DNA of 64,000 nt. Source: Narthecium ossifragum (Eukaryota > Streptophyta > Magnoliopsida > Dioscoreales > Nartheciaceae). Each line of letters opens with the position of its first letter. The first letter of the stretch is position 1. A model generated the notes under the pieces. That model made no database searches. It was not told where the DNA came from and worked only from the letters and a program-made list of their open reading frames with translations. The DNA lies in NCBI GenBank assembly GCA_963920575.1, contig OY986968.1, positions 21,768,129 through 21,832,128 of the forward strand, in the 5' to 3' direction. Positions 1-11,719 of the stretch are shown one piece after another. Position numbers and translations under genes: made by a program.

Positions 1-85
1 TTCCCGAATGTGGTACTCACACAGGGAGGAACTCGGGATGCACAACCAGGTCCCCATGAAGAGAAAGCCATCGAGAAGCTGGTAC
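1..85 (-). pseudogene. Ty3/gypsy integrase N-terminal fragment (part of decayed minus-strand element)
   Basis: Read on the minus strand, this short piece encodes a stretch resembling the segment just before the integrase zinc finger of Ty3/gypsy pol (DGFLFMGTWLCIPSSSL, compare the common DGFLFKG.RLCIP pattern). It lies where the continuation of the RNase H fragment at 1046-2531 is expected. The two are separated by the LTR at 86-1045, and the reading frame does not carry across. It is a relic cut by the window edge, and the clade cannot be fixed from it. Confidence 0.6.
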
Positions 86-1045
86 TGTTAGTCCTAGTAT
101 TGTTTTGATGATGTCAAATTGTGTATGATGATAAAATATTATTTTAATATTAACATCCCTTAATTTGAAAAGCATTAAAATTATATTTAAGATGTTTTTG
201 TACTCGCGGTCAAAGCGGCGGTTGATGCACGAATCGACCGTGGAGTCTAGCGGTGGATGCACGGATCGATCGTGGAGTCTGGTAGTTGATGCACGGATCA
301 ACCGTGCAAGTTGTTCGTGGGAAATAGGCCGACGGTTGATGGACCGATCGACCGTAGCCTATGTGAATTATCTTGGAGAAGCGACGGTCGAACGAGTCAT
401 CGACCCTGAGAAGCGTTTCTCACAACAGAAGCTCAAAGACGATGTGACGGACGATGTGAGGGTCGACCGTGAAACTTGAAGGTCGATGTGACGGTCGATC
501 CAAGTGCTACTTTGAACGCAATGGACAATGCGGCAGATGATGCGACAGTCGACCGCCAGTCCGGAAACTAGCCGTTAAAGAGCCGTTGCACAAACAGAAA
601 ATAGTCGTTGGAAGGCTATTTGGAGGGCTTTGGAGCTCAGCTATAAAAAGGGAGATGCAGCAAACTTGCACAGGAAATCTTTGTAGCAAGTTTATTCTCT
701 TTATTTGTGAGCTAAATCTTTGTAAAACTACTTCAAGTTGTGAAGTAGACTTTGAGAGAGATATCCAATAGTGAGTTGGAGAGATTGTAAGGTTGCCAAG
801 CACCCGTAAGATTGGTGAAAATCTTCTAAGAGGTCTTGTAAGTAGTGGAACCCCAAAGAGTATCCTTGGGTGAAGTGGACGTATGTAAGATTGGCCGAAC
901 CGTTATAAAAATATGGTGCAATCTTTCTAACTCTCATCTCATCCTTCTATTCACTTGCTTTAATTTATGCTCCTATTCATTTACAAGCATATGAGTTCTT
1001 AGACTCCTCCTACCTAGATTTTCCTTTTATCGATTATTATTTAAA
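86..1045 (+). mobile_element. Solo LTR, copia-like (Maximus/SIRE-type)
   Basis: The segment starts TGTTAGTCCTAG followed by a TTTTGATGATGTCAAA block typical of Maximus/SIRE-type copia LTRs. It has a TATA box near 642 and the downstream block GTGAAGTGGACGTATG...TTGGCCGAACC seen in that LTR class. It sits inside a minus-strand gypsy pol whose pieces lie on both sides. Flanking GGTAC (81-85) and GGTCC (1046-1050) could be a diverged 5-bp target duplication. The right end is uncertain because no clear terminal CA is present. The first 500 bases carry many half-sites of the type GGTTGAT/ATCGACCG arranged as short inverted repeats (for example 229-240, 331-353). Confidence 0.55.
642..650 (+). promoter_or_regulatory. 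TATA box of the copia-like LTR
   Basis: TATAAAAAG follows GGAGCTCAGC and precedes a region expected to be R/U5. Its position about 560 bp into the LTR is consistent with a U3 promoter. No transcript evidence is available. Confidence 0.5.
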
Positions 1046-2531
1046 GGTCCAATAGAACACCCCCTCTTGAACTTTCAGGTACTCTCCTCTATAAGGGTCT
1101 TCCTCCCTGAGCCGCTTCCACTCCCCGACAAAATCTTCTCCATCAGCATACAGATCTTTAAGATAATCAAAGCCAATGATCTCACCTCGTGCAACATTGA
1201 GTAGCACTGCCCGTCGACTTAAGTCGTCCGCAACATGATTGTGTTGGTCGGCCTTGTGCTTCAGTGTGAATGTGAACTCCTGGAGGAAGGCAATCCACTG
1301 AGCATGCATGCGATTTTGGGGTAGTGGAATGATTGATGGTCTTCAAGGCCTGATGGTCGGTGTAGAGGACAAACTCCCGCTGGACCAGGTAGTGCGTCCA
1401 ATGCCGCAATGCCTGGACCACCACATACAGCTCCAGTTTGTATGTAGACCATTTTGTGCACGCGTCACTCAGTTTCTCGCTAATATACGCCACTGGCGTC
1501 CCTTCCTGAGATAAGATGACACCAATGCCAACAATAGAAGCATCACAGTCAACATCGAATACCTTATCGAAGCCTGGCAGAGCTAAAATAGGGGCGGTGG
1601 TAAACTTCTCCTTGTTCAAGCTAAAGATTTGTTCTGCCACAGGGGTCCAAGCTAGACGGGTCTGCTTCAAGCACTCAGTGAGGGGGGCTGCAAGGGTGCT
1701 GAAATTTCTCACAAACCTCCTATAAATGGTTGCCAGTCCATGAAAGCTTTGCACCTCGCTCACCGTCTTCCACACAGGCCACTCCCGGATGGCTCGCACC
1801 TTCTCTTCATCTACATGGATGCCAAAAGAACTGACAACATAGTCCAAGAAGATCAGCTTGTCGGTGATGAAAGTACACTTCTTCTTCTTCAGGTACATGC
1901 TACTTTCTTTCAGGACCCCAAATACTTGACGCAGGTGCTGCAAATGATCCTCTGTTGTCTGGCTATATATGAGGATATCGTCGAATTAGACAACCACGAA
2001 CTTCCCTGCAAATGAGTTCAACACTTGGTTCATCAGTCTCATGAAGGTGCTTGGGGCGTTAGATAACCCGAACGGCATGACGAGCCACTCGTAGAGGCCT
2101 TCCTTCTTCTTGAACTCCATCTTCCATTCAACTCCTGGCCTAATGCAGATATGGTGATATCCGCTCCAAAGATCCAGCTTTGAGAAGACCTTCGGCCCGA
2201 CAAGCATGTCCAACATGTCATCTAGTCGGGGAATTGGGAAGCTATACTTGATGGTGATTTTGTTGATGGTGTGGCTGTCAATGCACATGCGCTAGGCCCC
2301 ATCCTTCTTAGGTGTTAGCAGGGATGGTACAACACAGTGGCTCATACTAGTGTGAACCAAGCCCTTGCGTAGGAGGTCCTCCACTTGGTTCTGCAGGATC
2401 TCGAACTGTCGAGGGCTCATCCGATAGTGTGGCAGGTTCGGCAGACTTGCTCCATGTACGAAATCGATATGATACTGAATCTCTGGATTTGGTGGTGGTC
2501 CTTCAGGAAGCTTGTGATGCACAAGGCTATA
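1046..2531 (-). pseudogene. Ty3/gypsy reverse transcriptase-RNase H relic
   Basis: Read from 2531 downwards, this encodes the pre-RT linker (LPEGPPPNPEIQYHIDF), the RT palm and fingers ([36 protein letters not shown]), the FDDIL catalytic box, and an RNase H core ([30 protein letters not shown]). Damage is visible. A TAG replaces the Trp codon after KKDGA near 2290, a TAA replaces the Tyr codon just before the FDD box near 1988, and a one-base shift lies near 1315-1325 before the [12 protein letters not shown] motif. The upstream protease part lies at 22979-23425 because a 20.4-kb nest of elements was inserted at 2532. The fragment is dead. It is similar in type to the gypsy element at 23530-26450. 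Confidence 0.9.
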
Positions 2532-2809
2532 TGTGAGAACCTGTCCCTCTACTCCTGGGTCGACCGGCTGGGTCGAGCCCGTGGCTCGTTTGCTTGTTTC
2601 AGGTCGAGCACGCAATCCGGTGGATCGCATTGTTTCTTGGACCGCGAGGGCAATTTCATAAATTGCACCTTATCGATTTCTTTCACACCCGTGTGTGCAC
2701 ACACTAACCGTGTTTGTGATAATGTTTGTTTAGAATGGTTAGGTGGACCCGTGATCGAAAGATCCGGGCTTGGGCTTGTGTTCTAACCCAAGTCTAGCTT
2801 TCTGTACCT

Positions 2810-2945
2810 AAATGATCGATCATTTCTTGCTAGAAGGATTGATCATTTAGTGATGATCGATCATTCATCGCTGGAAGGATCGATCATTTGGTGCCAGGAA
2901 GTTGCTATCGTCATGAAGGATCCTGAATGATCGATCATTCATAAG
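2810..2945. repeat. GATCGATC palindrome array in level-1 LTR
   Basis: AATGATCGATCATT-type palindromes have cores starting at 2814, 2837 (GATTGATC), 2854, 2878 and 2929. Pair spacings of 23 and 24 bp are visible. Flanking bases remain complementary around the core. Confidence 0.85.
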
Positions 2946-3304
2946 TCGGTTCGTCCGTCTATAAAACGAACGCGACATTCTTCTTTGAATTCTTTTGAAA
3001 TCCACCGTTCCTGAGCTCGGAGTTGGCTGGATTTGGAAGAGGTTGAGGGTGATCGTTGGCTTGGCAGCTGGGATTGAAGTTGCTCTAGTTTAGATAGGGA
3101 TCCTACCTACTGTTTTTTCGGTTTTTGGTGAGTTTGAGCTTGTTTGTGTTTGATTTGAGTAGAACTCTTAGCATGCCCGATGGTTTTTAGCATGCGTACC
3201 AGGTTTGGATTCGTGGTTCTTCGTACTACAAGACCTCAATGTTTTGTAGGATTTGGTGGAGTTTTTCGATGGTATTTCTCGCCGGTCGATCACCGGAGAA
3301 CCCA

Positions 3305-3602
3305 ACAAGATCGATCTTTTCTGAGGAAGGATCGATCATTTTTGGGGCGTCATGCATGGCCCGTGCATGATCGATCTTCTAGTGGAAGAAGAGCCCGTGC
3401 ATGATCGATCTTCTAGTGGAAGAAGATCGATCCTTTCCTAGGCGGCATGAACGAGGTCCTTGGTCACAAAAGTGATCGATCTTCATGTGGGGGAGGATCG
3501 ATCCTTTGGCTTGTTGATAGATCGATCCCTTGTGGCTTGACAGGGACTGAACCTTCCTATCATGAGGGTGATCGATCATTCCCCCTGGAGATGATCGATC
3601 CT
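3305..3602. repeat. Second GATCGATC palindrome array in level-1 LTR
   Basis: Cores start at 3309, 3330, 3369, 3403, 3425, 3474, 3496, 3520, 3570 and 3593. Within pairs the distance is 21-24 bp (3309/3330, 3403/3425, 3474/3496, 3570/3593). A 34-bp local duplication (3369/3403) is also present. Confidence 0.85.
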
Positions 3603-4114
3603 TTGTGTGACATGGAGGTGTTTTTAATGGTTTTTGCCCGCGGGGCTCCGCTTATGCAATTTTCCTTTACTGCTTTATACCTCCTGATACATATCCTTGA
3701 GCATGTTAGCCCCATAATGAGGGGTAGTGGTGAACTGGAAGAGTGACGACTCCCGGGATGTGTAGATAACATGTTGTATTGTTAGTCTTGTTTGTCGGGG
3801 TTGCTTCCCGTAACATGTTTTCTCTTTATGGACTGGCTGCAGTTTGTGGGGCTACTACTACAGCAGTCCCTTGGCCTGTTTTACCTGTTCACCACCCGGA
3901 GTCGGCAGGGTGCCGAGCCTAGACCTTGTTTAATTATTTGTCACATATGTTGCATGCTTATCTGCTTTCCTGTGTGTGTTCATAGCATGCATCTGATTGT
4001 GCATTAGTTGCATAAAGTTAGGGCGTGGGTGATTAGTGGTATCGCCGTCCCGAGGCTTGGAAGCTCGGATTTAGCCTTAGAACCGGGGCTGGGTAGCTTG
4101 GTCCAGGTTTGAAT

Positions 4115-4613
4115 TGTCGCGCCCTGGCCCAGAAAACCCATCCGGACCGGGACACGAGGGGAGGTTCCCACATCTACTAACATCTAATTGGCGGAAACAG
4201 TTACAACAAACAGAGGACATAGGTAAATCTAAGAACTAGTATTACAAAACTGTACATATAACAGAGTTACATTAAGATTTACATAAACCAGTCCTCATGT
4301 ACAAAAGATGTTATAAGACTCAAAAAGGTTACATCAACAGAGGTCTCCCGGAAGGCACAACAGAAGCCATCTTGGCCCTCAAACATGCCCTGATGTCGTC
4401 GCGCCACCGTAGGACGAGCAACTGGGGCCCACTGAAGGAAAGCTGGTACATGTACCTGCAAACGCCGCCTGGGTAGGAGTGAGCACTAAGCTCAGTAGGG
4501 TTCTACTTTACGACACACACAAGGAAGGGGAAACTGCAACTAAACTAACTCCGTGCCAAGTACTGAGGCCTGCCAAGGACCCCATAAATCCCGTCAATAA
4601 CCCGAAGGGAACC
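4115..4613 (-). mobile_element. Reverse-oriented solo LTR, first part (nest level 2)
   Basis: Begins TGTCGCGCCC, the complement of the LTR end found at 6955. On the minus strand it contains the same 3' LTR blocks as the other copies (cctgcaaacgccgc, tactttacgacacacac). It is split at 4613/20291 by the 15.7-kb element. The other part, 20291-22231, ends with TCCTCACA, the complement of the LTR start. TGAAT at 4110-4114 and again at 22232-22236 is a perfect target duplication for the rejoined 2440-bp LTR. Confidence 0.85.
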
Positions 4614-6955
4614 TGTGAGGACCTGTCCCTCTATTCCCGGGTCGACCGCCTGAGTCGGGCCCGTGGCTCGTTGTGGACCGCAAAGGCAATTTGGTAAATT
4701 GCTGCTTGTTGGTTTGTTTCACACCCGCGTGTGCACACACTGACCTTGTTTGTGTTAGTGCTTGATTAGAATGGTTAGGTGGACCCAGGATCGGAAGATC
4801 CCAGCTCGGGTGCGCTGAAGCTTGCTTTTGGGACGGCCCTTGAGCGATCGATCGCTCCTAGGAGAGATCGATCGGACTCGTTAGCAGAGCAGGTTGGGCA
4901 GTTTGGTTTGCGAGGACGGCCGTGGCCGTTGCTCTCCGTTGTCAAAGGAGAGGTCCTCTCCTTCACCTTCCCCGACCTTCCCCCACTTTCCCTCGGACAT
5001 CCCCGACCTTCTCCTTCTCTTCTCTTCCTCTTCTCCCTTCTCTTCTTCTCCTTGGCTGTATCATCTTCCCGCAAGCAGAGCTTGCTCTGTTTTTCTTCCG
5101 GCAGCCACCTCCTTCGTCGTCGTTCTCCCTCCTCCGGCCACCATTTTGGGAGCTTGAAGGCTCGTTGGAATCGTGGCGACGTGAGGACGATCTTTGACGT
5201 GGTTTAGTGGCTTGGTTAGCAGCTGTTTAGCGGGGATAATCCAAGGATTAGCGGCTTCGGTAGGTGTTCTACCTACATGAGTTAATTAATGGGTTTCGTT
5301 AAATCTAGCCGTTAGATCTTGATGAAGTTGTGCTGTTGGATGCATCTTGTCTATTAAAATTACTGATATAAGTTTCATGATCTTTGGTTGAGTTTTGAGT
5401 AAGATTTATGTATGATTAATCTCGGATTTTCGGGTTTTCTGCTGTTCTTGAAGAACAGCCGACTTGCGGCGATTTTCTCGGCTTGTATGTGTATGATCTT
5501 GGGTTTTGATAAATATAAGAGTTGTAGATCTCTTCGTTAGCTTTCCATCCCAGTTTATTTCGTATTCTTCCAAGGTTTCTACGAATTGTTATGAATTTAT
5601 TACTGGCGGGCTGCGTTGCAGTAATTAGTTGGTAAGTTAGTTTAATTAGTGGTTTTGATTAGCGTTTTCCCGTAAATCTAACCGTTGGATGATTCTGGTT
5701 TTTTGATATGTTAATCCATGCATATATATCTATTTGTGTCTAAGTTGGATCTTGAATCCGATGTCGTTTGGACGTCGGATCGACGGGGTCAACTGGCTGC
5801 ATGTAGAGAACATTTTTGTGTTTTGAATATAATATTATAAGCTCGGATTATAATATTATATTTTTACTGTTCATCGAAGTTTTCGGGGTTGCTTCCCGTT
5901 GCAAGAGTTCGCGGTTGACGGTTGTGGTACCGTCGTAATGCCGGGACCCGCTGCGGATCGGTTGGCAGCGGTTGGTAGTATCGCTGCAGCGATCCTGTTA
6001 GACTTGTATGTTGCCTGATCATACTATTGCATGCTTTATTTCTCTTATCTGTGTATGTTCATTACATGCATTCTCTGTTGTGCATTAGTTGCATGGTTAG
6101 GGCGTGGGTGATTTGTGGATTGCCGTCCCGAGGCTGGAAGCTCGGATTTAGCCCTAGGACCGGGGTTGGGTAGCTTGGTCCAGGTTCGAATTGTGATGTC
6201 CAGTCAAACTTAGTGATAGGCTTAGATGACTGGTACACATGTTGCTTGGTGATTATAGAGGTCGTGTCGGCCTTAAGTCGGATGCTGAGGTGTAGCCGGT
6301 GTTCCACTATGTTGACCCTTGAGTAGAGGGGTTGCCTACTTAGCGGTGCAGTTTCCCGCCTGCAGTGCCGGTACCTGCTTGTGGGCTAGCAGTGTTCTTT
6401 CCTGCTACTGAGTGCGACCAGACATGTGACCAGCTCGGCTGGAAGACCATGATCGTGGGCCTCAGGGACACGCGGTGGGGTTATGGGACCCCTGTGTACA
6501 CCCAGGTCTTACTTGAGGGCGACACTTTTGTGTTCCCCTTCCTTCTGTGTGACGTAGGGTAGAACCCTACTGAGCTTTATGCTCACTCCTAACCGGGCTG
6601 CGTTTTGTAGGTACAGGCGCCAGCCCTTCTTCAGTAGCCCCTACCGGGCAGGTGTTTGGTGGCGCGGCGGCGTCTGGCGGGGTCTGAGGATCGATGATTA
6701 TCTTCCTACACTTTTTGTTATAGTTAGTCTCCTACGGGAGTATGATGTATAAACTGTTGTAGCCCCTTTTGAGGTTTTGGATTATTATATTATATCTGTT
6801 GAGGTTCAATTTTGTTGTAATATTCTGGGTTGCTTATGAATTAAATTGTGAAATCAGTAAGTTGGGGGGAACCCCTCGCCTTTATTTCCGCATTTAGTTA
6901 GGTTCCGGTTTGCGTCGCCCGGCCCGGTTGGGCTTTCGCGGGTCGGGGCGCGACA
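4614..6955 (+). mobile_element. 5' LTR of the 15.7-kb element
   Basis: Runs from TGTGAGGACCTG to GGTCGGGGCGCGACA and is 2342 bp long. It carries the GCAATTTGGTAAATTGC inverted repeat at 4686-4702 and a palindrome pair with cores at 4846 and 4866 (GAGCGATCGATCGCTC, then GAGATCGATCGGAC). It differs from the 3' LTR by a net 40 bp, mainly a CT-rich indel near 5015-5070, plus scattered substitutions. Confidence 0.9.
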
Positions 6956-6958
6956 GCT

Positions 6959-6970
6959 TGGTATCAGAGC
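6959..6970 (+). other. Primer-binding site (initiator Met tRNA type)
   Basis: TGGTATCAGAGC begins 3 bases after the 5' LTR end. This is complementary to the 3' end of plant initiator methionine tRNA. Confidence 0.9.
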
Positions 6971-8486
6971 ATAGGTTGTAGATCCCAGGGTTAGGATCAG
7001 GATTCGGTTGAGATTGAGCGTGGAATGGGTTAGTTTTATGTCTAGAACATCCTTGCATGTCTGTTTGCGATTGCGTGTGACATGCTTATCTATCTGTTTG
7101 CTGTTATGTTTTGTTGCTTTCCGGTTTCATCATGACGTCTCAGGGGGAGATGTGCATGCGCACCGGTGTCATCTGTTCCCTCGCCTGACAGTGTCTCCCC
7201 CCGTGCTGGAGATGAGCGAGTAGGGAATAGGACGTGTCGCCTTTATACTCTTGGAATCCTGAGAGGTGGACCCGTTGTGGTCTAGGGGCGATGTTGGAGA
7301 TCCTTTGACAGTAGAGGACTGATTGAAGGAGGTGTCCCGGATCCCGGATGTTTTGGACATCCTGGAGTATCGCTTGCTTGGGAAGTTGTTGTTTTCTTGC
7401 CTTCCCAGGAAGCGATTCATAGTGGCGCTTGTTGGGGCCACTAGGGACACTGTTGGTTGTGTGTTGAGAACAGTTCGCGTACTGTTCTCTGGCACCTACC
7501 CTTGGAGGGTGGTGTAGTTGGGAGTACCCTCCTCTGGTTCTGGGCACTCGCACCGCGTGGTGACACGTGGGTTGGCTGGTTCATCTGACTCGATAGGCTA
7601 GGGCGACAGCAGGGTACACCCTGGACTGTGCGTTAGCTACTAAGACAAGTGACTTGACGGTTGACACCGGGCAGTTGGCCGGTGGTCGTGGTGAGTTTCG
7701 GGGTTGTCGTTCCTGCTTCTGGGGAACGGCAGGGTAGCCGTTGGCAGAGGCAAAGGTTTCAGCATCAGCGATAGCCGTGGTAGCAGCAGCGTCGTGCCGG
7801 TCCTTTGAGAGGTAGCCTGGACCGTCATACTGAGAGGTAGTCCACCGGGTGCTCGAGTGCTAGCCGTTGTGGGTCTTTCCGCCGACGGTGCTGGTTGCGA
7901 GGGGCGCTGGGCGCTTACCGCAGAACAGTCGGGCGTGACGCACGGTGTGGACCAGAGCGGTGGACTAGTGCCTCAGTTGGGGCAGGTACCTGGGGCAGAC
8001 ACAGGAGTTGGTAGCTTCAGCAGCATCCAGTTTCAGAGCCGCCACCTTCAGCTTTCGGAGCTTCTCGCAGCTTGCGTTTCCCTTTGTGGCTCTGGGTTTT
8101 CACCCTTGCGACTTGTCCCTGTGTAGCCGTGCCGGCTTGGGACCTGTGTCGAGTGTGGCTTGAGAGTAGCCACCGATTGGGACAAGAGCTTGGGTTGGTT
8201 GCTCTTGTCGGGGCGTTTCCTAGAGGTTGGGAACCTCTAGGTGTCCGTCGCCCACGTGTGGTGCACGTTGGGGTTCGACGGCTTCCTCGGTTTCGTCGGT
8301 TGGTCGCGCACCGGGTTGTGCTTCTTTGGCCGTGGGAAGGTGTCGTGAGCACACCTAACGGCGCTGTTTCGCTCTCATTGAAGATCGCGGTTCGGCGATC
8401 CTTCTGCTTGTCGAGAGCTGGGGTTTGTTCACCGGCTTGTAGTGAACTCCTTCTCCGTTGTTTTTGAGGGTGCTCTGGAGAGCAGC
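6971..8486 (+). mobile_element. Untranslated leader / degenerate gag region of the 15.7-kb element
   Basis: No open frame longer than about 170 codons is convincing here. The stretch is clearly homologous to 11720-13337 in the inner element (shared blocks such as CTCCCCCCGTGCTGGAGATG and GAGAACAGTTCGCGTACTG). Both elements therefore belong to related families. It stops at 8486, where the inner 5' LTR begins. Confidence 0.7.
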
Positions 8487-11400
8487 TGTAAGGACCCGTA
8501 CCTTCCACCTGGTCCGACCGCATCGGTCGAGGGTCTGGTTCAGTTGGGTTGGCTCAGTTGGCCTTGCTTCACGATCCCCTTTGATCGTTGCGGCTCCGGG
8601 GGTAATTTGGTAAATTACCCTTGGCGGAGTTGGTTTCACACCCGCGTTGTGCACACACGGCCATGTGGTGATGTATGTGCTTGATTAGATCATCAGGGGA
8701 ATCCTAGATCGAAAGATCTTGATTAGATCAAGGTTTGAGCTCGGGAGATCTGGGTTTGATTGTAAAGATCGAGATCCGAGTAGCTAGGATCAGATTTGGT
8801 CGATCGGACGGCCAGGATCCAATATTAACCCATTAGTAATTCATCCTCCACTTAAACCCTCGTTAACCTTCATTAGGGCTCGATTTTGCCCGATACGACA
8901 GAGAGAGAGAGAGGGGAGAGCGGCGACGATCGAGGGTTCCTCCTCTCCGACGGCGGCTACCGCGGCGATCGCGACCCGAGGCAACGACAACCGGTAGAGA
9001 GGACGGCGGTGGCTGGGTTTCTCTCAACGACGATCGGAGGGGCGACGCATGGCCGGAGAAGAGGAAGGAGAAGGCGAGCTCGACGTCAGAGGTAGGGTTT
9101 CTGATCTAATCTTTGGGGTTAGACTCTACTAGACTAGGAATGGGTTTTGATGCCGGGGATTGGATTTGGTTGTTGATTGGTGGATCTTGTGGCTCCGATG
9201 ATCGATGAATGCCATGCTTAAGTTCTTCTCCTCTGTTTTGGATTTCGACGAATGCCATGCTTAGGTTCTTCCCCTCTGTTTTGGTGGCTTGTTAGCGTTC
9301 GCGGCTGGTGGTCTTCTCTCCCTTCTTGCCTTGGTTTATCACTATGCTTCGTCCTTATCAATTGTAGCTATACGATGCCATGTTCTTCTTCCTTCTCTAC
9401 TGCGGTAGCCTAGATCTTTATATGCCATTGGATTTCTGAAGAGATTTATCCTTTCTTTTCTTTGGTTTTTGGTTGATCGACGGGTCACATCTTCTTCCCT
9501 TGAGTTTCGATCAGATTTTCCCCTGTTCCTAAGAGTATTGATGGATCTTTTTCCGCCGGGATTCATGCTAGTTTAGGACCTTATGCGGGCTCTTTTCTTT
9601 CCTTGCTGCAAGGGTTTGGATCCGTGGGTATTAGTGAGTTTGATGAAGTTTTTCTCCCCTCTTGGTTGTTCTTGCTCCCGGTAACCCTTGCTGGATACTT
9701 CCTGGTGGATTCTCCCCTTGTTCTTGGCTTACCTGATGCATGAACTCCTCCACCAGCCCTATCATGATTTTTCCTTGTTTGGTTAGGATTTGCTGATTAT
9801 AGTTGGATTTCGTAACTTACTGGGATTGCTGCGATTGTTGATTTCTGTTTGAAATGATGTCGACCCTTGGCTCTTCTCGTTGGCTATGTTTCCTTGTAGA
9901 GCTGGTAGCCTCGGGGCAGGCCAACCTGATTTCTGTTGGTCTGCCTCCTTGCTACAGTGACCTTGACAGAGCTCTGTTGAGTAGCTGCTCTGTCAATCCA
10001 ATTGAGTTCGCAGCCTTCTTCTGGTTATTTGGATTAGTACTCGACGGAGGGGATAGCCGTAGAGTTAACAGTAGCTTTCTTCACCGCCCTTAGCTTGACC
10101 GATTGAATTGGCTGAGGTTTTGGGTTAATTGATAGTTATGATGTTCCTCCGATGTTTAACCTCCTTGTTTTTCCCCTCTCTTATTCCCACCGGTAGCTCT
10201 CAATTTCGTTGTAGAAGTGTTCTATAATTGCTCGGCTTGGATGTAACACCCTCCAGTTAGTTCTATACCAAATTTGTTATTTATTTTGCATGTACTGCTA
10301 AATGCTACATTTTAGTGTCATTTGCTTCTCCCTCTACTCAACCATTCTAGTCTCATGCTAATTACGCCGATTGTACTCATATATGATGCTTAAGCTTATG
10401 GGCCGAAGGTGTGCCCTGGTTTGTTGAAGGATATTATGAATGGTTTGGATAATTATACCAGTAGAGTGCAAATCTAATTGCTGGATGTTTTGTTGTATCT
10501 ATGGTGACCATATGTTGGTTTGTGCCTCGTGGAGGGTTGAGGGGCTGTGGCCTCTAATTGCTCCCTCGTTCCTAACTTATGCTTATACGCTTCTTCCTCA
10601 TCTTGTTAGCTTGCTTTCTCACCTAAATGGATTATTGATTGGTGATTGACATGTAGAGACACCTAGGCCTAGTTGCTTGAATAGGCTCATGTATGTTGTA
10701 TGCAATAGAAGCATTAAGGCTAGGTGGTAGGCGATGGTTTCGATCGCCGATCCGGGGTTCTCGGGTAGCCCGGATCTAGCCCTAGGACCGGAGTTTGGGT
10801 AGAAGAGGATTAGGACGTGATTGTCATCAATGATTATGTTGGATATCATTTGAGGTTATTGGTATAGTTGACTATGGATTATATATTTATATTTGAGGTG
10901 TAGAGGTCGTGTCGGATCTCCGAGGCCAAGCGCTAAGGATGGTTGTCGATGTTCCTGACATGTTTGTCCCCGCGAGAGATGGTATGACTGGACAGGGTGG
11001 TACCTGGACAGGAGCCCGCAGTCTTTGATTCCTATCGTTTGTTCTTGGGTGAGGGTGGGACCTGGACAGGAGCCCTCGGGAATCGACGGGGTTATGGGAC
11101 CCCTTGGCATACCTTAGGCTTAGGCGGAGAACGGCACAGTTGCAGTTTCCCTTTCTTTCTGTGCGACGTAGAGTAGAACCCTACTGGGCATTGTTGCTCA
11201 CCCTACCTGGGCTGCATCGGCGATGCAGGTCGATGCAGTTCCTTCTTTCAAGTGTTCATTTAGAAGATGGCGCGGTATTTCGAGGCGATCGAGGACTTGG
11301 AGCTTCGAGGAGTTCATCTACAGATAATCTACAGTTTTGATCAATGATGTACAAATCGATGTATAAATTGAGGTATAACATGATGTATTCGAGGACATGA

Positions 11401-11704
11401 TTGTATGATCTATTAATTCAATTGTATTGGAGAAATGTTGTAACCTTCTTTAATGTAGACATTTGATGAATGTAATAATGAGTTACTGTTGTTTCTTTGT
11501 ACAACTTACAATGGTCATATTATCAAATGTACAGGTTTCCTGTGTTATAATTATAAAGGGAATTATGCCAAAATTTTTATGAAGTTGAGGATTAAATTGT
11601 TTTAATTCATAGCAGTTATATACATGTGCGCCAATTGATGATGTAAATAGGTTTAAGTGTTTCAGGTTTCGATCTGGATGGGTTTTCTGGGTCGGGGCGT
11701 GACA
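8487..11704 (+). mobile_element. 5' LTR of inner element
   Basis: Starts TGTAAGGACCCGTACC and ends GTCGGGGCGTGACA; 3218 bp. The first kilobase matches 15355-16385 with about four substitutions and a 2-bp difference in a GA run near 8900. It has the inverted repeat GGTAATTTGGTAAATTACC at 8601-8619. Unlike the related LTRs it lacks a GATCGATC palindrome array. It contains no convincing gene. Confidence 0.85.
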
Positions 11705-11707
11705 GTT

Positions 11708-11719
11708 TGGTATCAGAGC
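11708..11719 (+). other. Primer-binding site of inner element
   Basis: TGGTATCAGAGC lies 4 bases after the LTR end, the same initiator-Met type as in the outer element. Confidence 0.9.

Larger units (their letters stand above)
2532..4114 (+). mobile_element. LTR of chromovirus-type family, left part (nest level 1)
   Basis: Starts TGTGAGAACCTGTCCCTCTA, the same LTR start found at 4614, 17989 and 60937 and, inverted, at 22231, 54010 and 57844. It contains the GCAATTT...AAATTGC inverted repeat at 2650-2666 and two blocks of GATCGATC palindromes. It is interrupted at 4114/22237 by a reverse-oriented LTR flanked by a perfect TGAAT duplication (4110-4114, 22232-22236). The remainder is 22237-22978, giving an LTR of about 2.3 kb. 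Flanks CTATA (2527-2531) and CTATC (22979-22983) look like its own 5-bp duplication, so it is best read as a solo LTR. Confidence 0.85.

Noticed and set aside
6959..6970. tRNA gene at TGGTATCAGAGC
   Set aside because: Only the 12-base primer-binding complement of initiator tRNA is present, not a cloverleaf. No tRNA or rRNA gene was recognised in the window.
8072..8467. 131-codon frame in the leader of the 15.7-kb element as a gene
   Set aside because: Trp/Arg/Val-rich, not conserved as a frame in the homologous leader of the inner element, and without a domain.
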